DNA from: Nocardia miyunensis NBRC 108239
Lineage (GTDB): Bacteria > Actinomycetota > Actinomycetes > Mycobacteriales > Mycobacteriaceae
NCBI RefSeq assembly: GCF_001613065.1
Contig: NZ_BDBQ01000087.1
Coordinates: forward strand, 1 to 64,000
DNA: 64,000 bases
Reading direction: 5' to 3'
Positions 58,397 to 64,000 of this stretch are shown here, one piece after another; position 1 is the stretch's first letter; each line of letters starts with the position of its first letter. The translations under genes and the position numbers were made by a program. Below the pieces are notes generated by a model that was not told the origin of the DNA, did no database searches, and worked only from the letters and a program-made list of their open reading frames with translations.

Positions 58397-61186
58397 TCAG
58401 CCGATGTCGATGGGATCGATCTGGACGCGCAGCGGGTCGCCCGAGCGGCGGGTGCTGCGGACGGCGAGGGCGGCGGACAGCGCGTGAGACAGGGTTGCGG
58501 CCTGTGCTCGGTCCGCGCGCAGGATCATGCGTTCGATCTCGGGGGGTGCGTCTCCGGCGGAGAACGGTGTGCGTGCGCCGGGCGGGAGCGGTACCGGGCC
58601 CAGTACCTCCACACCCGCGGGAAGCTTTGTCTCGCCGAGCAATTCGGCGATGGAATCGGTGGTTCCGTCGAGGGCGGCCAAGCGCACCGCGGGTGGGAAG
58701 CGGACCTCGGCACGCGCCGCCAGTTCGAACTCCGCGTGCGTCACCGGATCCCAGCGCACCAGCGCCTGTACGGTCGGCACCGACGGTTCGGCCATCACGA
58801 TGACCTGGCCGGTCGGGCGGACCAGCGCGGCCGCGGACATCCAGCGCCGCAACGCGTCCTCGGCCGCGCGCAGATCGGCGCGCCCCAGCAGCGCCCAACC
58901 GTCCAGCAGCAGCGCGACGCCGTACCCTCCCGGCGCACTCGGCTCCGCACCGATGGTCGACACGACGACCTGCGGTCCCTCGGAAATCGAATCCAGCACG
59001 GTCGCACCGCCGGACCCCCGGATCGGCACGCCCGGGAAGGCCCGGCCCAGTTCCTCCGCCGTGCGCGCGGCGCCGATGACCACCGCGCGCAACGCCCGCG
59101 CACCGCAGGCGCCGCAGCGGAAGGCCGCATCGGTCCGGCCGCACCAGCGGCACTGGGGACTGTGCGCGACCTCCCCGGACCGACTACGCGACAGCGCAAC
59201 CCCCAGTTCCCGAGCCGACCCCGGCCGGGCGGCATCCCCGGCGGGCCGAGGCACGGCGGGCTCAGCGGGCAGGGCGAGCGGACCGTTGCAGTGCCGACAT
59301 CGCGCGGGCGTGCGGCACCGCGCACACGACAACGCGGGAACGTAACCGCGCCGAGGCACCTGCACGAGCACCGGATCCCCGGCAGCGAGCGCCTTGCGGG
59401 CCGCGGTGAAGGCCACCGCGGGAATCCGCACCGCCCGCGCGACCGGATCCCGTTCCAGCGCGACGTCACTGTCCCCCGGCGCGCTGATCCGCGGCGCGTA
59501 CTGCCGCACGACGGCGCGATCGGCGACGAGGTCGTGTGCCCAGCCCGAGGCTACGACGGCCTGGATCTCCGCGGTCCGCGCGAATCCCCCCGCGAGGAAC
59601 GCCGCCCCGGTCTCGTGCACCCGCAGCATCGCCACCTCCCGCGCGTGCGGATACGGCGACCGCGGTTCGGCGTAGGTGTCGTCGCCGTCGTCCCAGATCA
59701 CGACCAATCCCAGATCGTGCACCGGCGCGAACACCGAACTGCGCGTCCCCACGACGATCCGCGCAGTCCCCCGCAACGCCGCCAACCACCGCCGATACCG
59801 CGCCGAGGGCCCCAGCCCCGCGGCCAGCCCCACCGCGGCCTCCCCCACCAACTCAGCACAGGCCGCCAGCACCCGATCCAGATCCCGCTGATCCGGAACC
59901 ATCACCACCACGCCGCGCCCACCCCCGGCCACCACAGCCGCCAGCTCCGCCAGCCGCCGCGCCCAATCCTCCCCCGGCAACGCCTGCCACGCCGCCCGCG
60001 GCCCCTTCCCCGCCGCCAACGCACCGAGAAACGAAGCCCCGTGCCGATAGCGAGACCACTCCGAATACCGCGAAATATCAACTGCCGCAGCACTATCCGG
60101 CCGCACATCCACACCCGCGCCGGATTCGCTCACCGGATCGTCCACGTCGCCTGCCGAGGCCCGCACATCACCGTCCCCGCCCCCGGCACGGTCACCGCGT
60201 TCGGTATCGAGGCGTTCCCCGGCGGACTCGATCATCGAGCTGTCAGTGGTTGATCCGAACTCGATATGCGATTTTTCATCGGTCACGACGTATTCGCCGG
60301 CTCGGTCGGTCCCGGCCGTATCTGCCCCCGCACGGCCCGCTCGGTCGGCAATGTCATCTCGACCGCCCGCGTCTGGCATGTCATCGAGCCCGGCATCGGC
60401 GTGCTTTTCGGTGGACACGATGAGCGGTCGGTCGGGGGCCGAGGTCAGGCGTGCATTCGACGCTGCATCGGCTCCCGGATTCGCCGCGGTCTCTCCAGCG
60501 TCTCGATTCGCGACCTTGTCGTCCACGGACGAGGAATCGGATGGGTCCGCGGTGCCCGATACCATCGCTGCACGCGGTTCGGGGGACGCGGTGTCCGCGG
60601 ACGGGATATTCGGGAAGGTGGGTTCGGGATCCGATGTGCCGAGTGCCACGGTGGGATCTGCGGCGACCGTGGCGTCGGAGAATGCCTCGGCACGAGATTT
60701 CGGCGTGTTGCGGGCCAGCTTCGGATTTGCCGGGCCCGCTTCGGTTCTCGCGTGGCGCGGTGGGATCGCCAGGCGTAGGACGTCGGCGCGGGTTCCGGCG
60801 TAACGCGCGGCGACGGCGGTGATCAGGCGCAGGATTTCCGGGGTGAGTACGCGTTCCCCGGAGACGACGCGCTCGAGACGCATCAGGGTGCCGGTGTGGT
60901 CCGAGTGTTCGAGTCGCTCCAGCAGGTAGCCATCGACCAGGCGACCCGAAAAGCGTATGCGCACACGCACGCCCGGTTGAGCGAGCTCGTCCATCTCGGG
61001 CGGGACCAGATAGTCGAAGTCGCGATCGAGATGAGCGGGTTCCAGCATCGGCAGGACCCGCGCGACGGGGTGCGAGACGGCCACGTCGTTCGTGGCCGTC
61101 TTCGTTCGCTTCCCGCGCCGCTTCCCCGCACCCGCCGCATCGGAGGCGGATCCGGCGGCCGCGGCGGACACCGTGGGCTCGGCCAA
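58397..61186 (-). CDS. priA: PriA-type primosomal protein, helicase motifs degenerate, large insert
   Basis: A 929-residue probable primosomal protein N'. The N-terminal 3'-end-binding domain is about residues 38-145. Residues about 145-369 are an inserted Asp/Ala/Ser-rich disordered stretch. The helicase core follows but lacks a Walker A GKT (GKGPRAAWQALPGEDW in its place), and the DEAH box reads WDDGDD. The eight zinc-binding Cys are intact (SCARCRTPARCRHC and CRWCGRTDAAFRCGAC), as is the C-terminal domain. Actinobacterial PriA proteins commonly lack helicase motifs and are thought to act as loading scaffolds. Normal length is about 650-730 residues. Confidence 0.93.
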   Translation of the reverse strand: MAEPTVSAAAAGSASDAAGAGKRRGKRTKTATNDVAVSHPVARVLPMLEPAHLDRDFDYLVPPEMDELAQPGVRVRIRFSGRLVDGYLLERLEHSDHTGTLMRLERVVSGERVLTPEILRLITAVAARYAGTRADVLRLAIPPRHARTEAGPANPKLARNTPKSRAEAFSDATVAADPTVALGTSDPEPTFPNIPSADTASPEPRAAMVSGTADPSDSSSVDDKVANRDAGETAANPGADAASNARLTSAPDRPLIVSTEKHADAGLDDMPDAGGRDDIADRAGRAGADTAGTDRAGEYVVTDEKSHIEFGSTTDSSMIESAGERLDTERGDRAGGGDGDVRASAGDVDDPVSESGAGVDVRPDSAAAVDISRYSEWSRYRHGASFLGALAAGKGPRAAWQALPGEDWARRLAELAAVVAGGGRGVVVMVPDQRDLDRVLAACAELVGEAAVGLAAGLGPSARYRRWLAALRGTARIVVGTRSSVFAPVHDLGLVVIWDDGDDTYAEPRSPYPHAREVAMLRVHETGAAFLAGGFARTAEIQAVVASGWAHDLVADRAVVRQYAPRISAPGDSDVALERDPVARAVRIPAVAFTAARKALAAGDPVLVQVPRRGYVPALSCARCRTPARCRHCNGPLALPAEPAVPRPAGDAARPGSARELGVALSRSRSGEVAHSPQCRWCGRTDAAFRCGACGARALRAVVIGAARTAEELGRAFPGVPIRGSGGATVLDSISEGPQVVVSTIGAEPSAPGGYGVALLLDGWALLGRADLRAAEDALRRWMSAAALVRPTGQVIVMAEPSVPTVQALVRWDPVTHAEFELAARAEVRFPPAVRLAALDGTTDSIAELLGETKLPAGVEVLGPVPLPPGARTPFSAGDAPPEIERMILRADRAQAATLSHALSAALAVRSTRRSGDPLRVQIDPIDIG

Positions 61187-61310
61187 CTACTGCCCGGCGG
61201 CCGCGCGCACCGCGCGCACGCGCGATCCGACGCGGCCTCCTACGGAACATGCACGGCCCCACCGCAATTCACGGTGTGCCGATCCGCATCCGGTGCAATG
61301 TCCCAACGGC

Positions 61311-62525
61311 TTACAAACCCGCCGCGGCGCGGAGCTTGTCCGCACGGTCGGTACGCTCCCAGGGCAGGTCGATGTCGGTGCGGCCGAAGTGGCCGTACGC
61401 GGCGGTCGGTGCGTAGATGGGGCGCAGCAGGTCCAGGTCGCGGATGATCGCACCCGGACGCAGGTCGAAGACCTCGCCGATGGCCGCGGAGATCGCGGTC
61501 TCCTCGACCTTCTCGGTGCCGAAGGTCTCGACGAACAGGCCCACCGGGGCGGCCTTGCCGATGGCGTAGGCGACCTGCACCTCGACCCGCTCGGCCAGAT
61601 CCGCGGCGACCACGTTCTTCGCGACCCAGCGCATGGCATACGCGGCCGAACGGTCCACCTTCGACGGATCCTTGCCGGAGAACGCGCCGCCACCGTGGCG
61701 GGCCATACCGCCGTAGGTGTCGACGATGATCTTGCGACCGGTCAGACCCGCATCGCCCATCGGACCACCGAGCACGAACTTGCCGGTCGGGTTCACCAGC
61801 AGCCGGAAATCGGAGGTGTCCAGCGGGATGGGCAGCTCCAGCTCGCTCAGCACCGCCTCCACGACCTTCTCGCGGATGTCGGGGGTAAGCAGATTGTCCA
61901 GATCTATATCGGCGGCGTGCTGGGTGGACAGCACGACCGTGTCCAGGCGCACCGGCCGCGCACCCTCGTATTCGATGGTCACCTGGGTCTTGCCGTCCGG
62001 CCGCAGATACGGCAGCACACCGGACTTGCGCACCTCGGTCAGACGCCGCGACAGGCGGTGCGCCAGCGCGATCGGCAGCGGCATCAGTTCGGGGGTCTCC
62101 CTGGTGGCGTACCCGAACATCAGGCCCTGATCGCCGGCGCCCTGCCGCTCGATCTCATCGTCGGAACCGCCGACGCGGGCCTCGTGCGAGTGGTCGACAC
62201 CCTGGGCGATATCGGGCGACTGCGCACCGATCGCGATGTTCACACCACAGGAGGCGCCGTCGAAACCCTTTGCCGAGGAGTCGTATCCGATCTCCAGCAC
62301 CTTCTCCCGCACGATCGTGGGGATGTCGGCGTATGCCTCGGTGGTCACCTCACCGGCGACGTGCACCTGACCCGTGGTGACCAAGGTCTCCACTGCCACT
62401 CGGCTGCGCGGATCCTGCGCGAGCAGAGCGTCGAGAACGGAATCGCTGATAGCGTCACAGATCTTGTCCGGATGGCCCTCCGTCACGGACTCACTGGTGA
62501 ATAGGCGGCTGCCAGTCGTGCCCAC
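61311..62525 (-). CDS. metK: S-adenosylmethionine synthetase
   Basis: A 404-residue MetK, making SAM from methionine and ATP in the cytosol. Seen: FTSESVTEGHPDKICDAISD at the N-terminus, the signature GAGDQGLMFGYA, the P-loop-like GGGAFSGKDPSKVDRSAAYAMR and the C-terminal FGRTDIDLPWERTD. The GTG at 62525 follows GGGAGAGGGAGAA. It supplies methyl groups to, among others, the SAV2177-type methyltransferase. No SAM riboswitch is recognised in the 265-bp leader region. Confidence 0.97.
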   Translation of the reverse strand: MGTTGSRLFTSESVTEGHPDKICDAISDSVLDALLAQDPRSRVAVETLVTTGQVHVAGEVTTEAYADIPTIVREKVLEIGYDSSAKGFDGASCGVNIAIGAQSPDIAQGVDHSHEARVGGSDDEIERQGAGDQGLMFGYATRETPELMPLPIALAHRLSRRLTEVRKSGVLPYLRPDGKTQVTIEYEGARPVRLDTVVLSTQHAADIDLDNLLTPDIREKVVEAVLSELELPIPLDTSDFRLLVNPTGKFVLGGPMGDAGLTGRKIIVDTYGGMARHGGGAFSGKDPSKVDRSAAYAMRWVAKNVVAADLAERVEVQVAYAIGKAAPVGLFVETFGTEKVEETAISAAIGEVFDLRPGAIIRDLDLLRPIYAPTAAYGHFGRTDIDLPWERTDRADKLRAAAGL

Positions 62526-62790
62526 AGTTCTCCCTCTCCCTCAACGGGTTTCTCGTCCCGGGCCCGCGACAGCACCGCGATCACGGAGCTGCTCGGCCCG
62601 CTGTCATGAGGCCTTTGCCTCAGACTATTCCAAACCACCGACGCAGTGGGGTCTCGCATAACGCCGTCAGGACGCACGCACCAGCCACAACGCCTCCACA
62701 GGGCCCCGTTTCGGCGATCGGTGAAACCGTGCACCCGATGCCGTGGAGCATCGCGTGCTACTTGCAGGATAGGCCGAATCCGCCGATTGC

Positions 62791-64000
62791 TCAGCGCAGC
62801 AGCGGACCGAGCGCATCCAGCACCCGGCTGGCCAGCAGAGCCTTCGATCCGTGATCGAGGGCCTGCTCGGTGCCGTCGGCGCCGAGCAGCCAGCCGTCGT
62901 TGTGGTCGACCTCGAAGGCCTTGCCCTCGCCGACCGCGTTCACTACCAACAGATCACACCCCTTGCGCTTCAGCTTCGCGCGCGCGTGGGTGAGGACGTC
63001 GCCGTGTTCGTCACCGGTCTCGGCGGCGAATCCGACGATCGCGGTTCCGGTCAACCGGCCGTCCCGCCGAGCCTGCACCAGACCCGCCAGAATGTCTTCG
63101 GTTTTCGTCAGCTCGATCGAATTGGGTTCGCCGGCGCCCTTTTTGATTTTCGCGGCGGCGACGTTGATCGGACGGAAGTCCGCCACCGCGGCGGCCATGA
63201 TCACCGCGTCCGCGCCGGTGGCGTGCTTGTCGACCGCGACGCGCAGCTGTTCGGCGGTGGTGACGTGCACCAGTTCCACCGCGGCCGGGGCGTCCAGGCC
63301 GATGGTGTTTCCGGCGATCAGCGTGACCCGAGCGCCGCGTTGCGCCGCCAGGCGCGCCAGGGCGAAACCCTGTTTGCCCGAACTGCGATTGCCCAGGAAA
63401 CGCACCGGATCCAGCGGCTCGCGGGTACCGCCCGCCGACACCACGACGCGGCGGCCCTCGAGATCGCGCGGAATGGCGTCGTCGCGTTCGAGCAACAGCG
63501 AGGCCAGCGCGAAGATCTCCTCCGCCTCGGGCAGCCGCCCGGGACCGGTGTCCGCGCCGGTGAGCCGTCCCGACGCCGGTTCTGCGACGATCGCGCCGTG
63601 CGCACGCAGCGTCCGGACGTTGGCCACCGTGGCCGGGTGCTCCCACATCTCGGTGTGCATCGCCGGGGCGAACAGGATCGGACATCGCGCGGTGAGCAGC
63701 GTCGCGGTCAGCAGATCGTCGGCGCGGCCCATCGCGGCGCGCGCCATCAGGTCGGCCGTCGCCGGGGCGATGACCACCAGATCGGCCTCCTGGCCGAGGC
63801 GCACATGCGGAACCTCGGGCACGTCGGCGAAGACGCCGGTGTGCACCGGATTGCCCGACAGGGCCTCGAACGTGGCCTTGCCGATGAATTGCAGCGCAGA
63901 CTCGGTCGGTATCACCCGGACGTCGTGACCGGTCTCGGTGAATTTACGAACGAGCGAGCAGGCCTTGTAGGCGGCGATCCCGCCGCCTACGCCGACAACG
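62791..64000 (-). CDS. coaBC: CoaBC, phosphopantothenoylcysteine synthetase/decarboxylase, 5' end cut by window
   Basis: The 3' portion (403 codons) of the bifunctional CoaBC (Dfp) enzyme of coenzyme A synthesis; the start lies beyond the right edge, probably only a few codons away. CoaC half: VGVGGGIAAYKACSLVRKF, PATADLMARAAMGRADDLL with the usual flavin-binding residues, and the PAMHTEMWEHPAT active-site segment. CoaB half: VVVSAGGTREPLDPVRFLGNRSSGKQG (CTP/4'-phosphopantothenate site), AAAVADFRP, and the late LLVVNAVGEGKAFEVDHNDGWLL. Coenzyme A also supplies the pantetheine arm needed by the Pls-type synthetase. Confidence 0.97.
   Translation of the reverse strand, partial: VVGVGGGIAAYKACSLVRKFTETGHDVRVIPTESALQFIGKATFEALSGNPVHTGVFADVPEVPHVRLGQEADLVVIAPATADLMARAAMGRADDLLTATLLTARCPILFAPAMHTEMWEHPATVANVRTLRAHGAIVAEPASGRLTGADTGPGRLPEAEEIFALASLLLERDDAIPRDLEGRRVVVSAGGTREPLDPVRFLGNRSSGKQGFALARLAAQRGARVTLIAGNTIGLDAPAAVELVHVTTAEQLRVAVDKHATGADAVIMAAAVADFRPINVAAAKIKKGAGEPNSIELTKTEDILAGLVQARRDGRLTGTAIVGFAAETGDEHGDVLTHARAKLKRKGCDLLVVNAVGEGKAFEVDHNDGWLLGADGTEQALDHGSKALLASRVLDALGPLLR

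Noticed and set aside
58484..60253. A 589-codon plus-strand frame opposite priA
   Set aside because: Arg/Pro-rich translation, no start context, and opposite a gene with intact zinc motifs.
62526..62790. SAM riboswitch upstream of metK
   Set aside because: I looked for SAM-I, SAM-II and SAM-IV cores and found no match; only a small GAGGC-AAAG-GCCTC hairpin is present.

Overview
The window is chromosomal DNA from a high-GC actinobacterium of the mycolate group (Mycobacteriales), most likely Nocardia or a close relative. The evidence is the GC-rich third-position bias, frequent GTG starts, proteins resembling mycobacterial Rv0785, AnsP1, GgtB, UsfX/SigF and Rv1417, a SAV2177-type methyltransferase, and a housekeeping gene order close to the mycobacterial gap-pgk-tpiA / whiA-yvcK-rapZ-uvrC / rib / rpe / rsmB-fmt-def / priA / metK / coaBC stretch. 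No tRNA, rRNA, CRISPR array, prophage or insertion sequence was recognised.

Layout. 0.4-7.6 kb: a divergent epoxide-hydrolase-like/SDR pair around a KstR-like operator, an S1-domain protein with a terminator, the vitamin transporter pnuC, a broken MFS transporter gene, secG standing alone, a twin META-domain lipoprotein, and a fused alpha-beta E1 2-oxoacid dehydrogenase. 7.8-10.2 kb: divergent P450 and methyltransferase. 10.2-18.7 kb (minus strand): gap-pgk-tpiA, whiA-yvcK-rapZ and uvrC, with two strong terminator hairpins. 18.7-31.1 kb: an accessory block with LysR/symporter, lipoprotein hydrolase, YcaQ-type glycosylase, Rv0785-like flavoprotein, HAD hydrolase, ABC ATPase, asparagine permease and gamma-glutamyltransferase. 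31.3-36.1 kb: riboflavin genes (PH-domain protein, ribH, ribBA, ribE) and rpe, with no ribD. 36.2-39.8 kb: rsbW-sigF stress sigma module and nadE.

The most distinctive locus is 39.9-49.1 kb. On the minus strand, a 1307-residue Pls-type synthetase (adenylation, thiolation and six-TM triple acetyltransferase-like architecture, as in epsilon-poly-lysine synthetase) is fused by a TGATG overlap to an M1 metallopeptidase gene. This looks like a make-and-trim cassette for an isopeptide homopolymer of an amino acid, probably a basic one. Diverging from it is a tightly overlapped electron-transfer operon: an exported Ser/Thr-rich mini-protein, an ApbE flavin transferase, a ferric-reductase-like membrane protein, a NuoF-like Fe-S flavoprotein, an unknown 78-residue ORF and a small ferredoxin.

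49.1-64 kb: def-fmt-rsmB (with an unusual 220-residue Arg/Gly/Asp-rich leader on RsmB), a secreted lipase, a PadR regulator, a carotenoid oxygenase divergent from a TetR gene across two tandem palindromic operators, a second TetR/NmrA divergent pair, priA (helicase motifs lost and a 225-residue insert), metK, and coaBC running off the right edge. Several housekeeping proteins here (UvrC, RsmB, PriA, PadR) carry lineage-specific low-complexity insertions.
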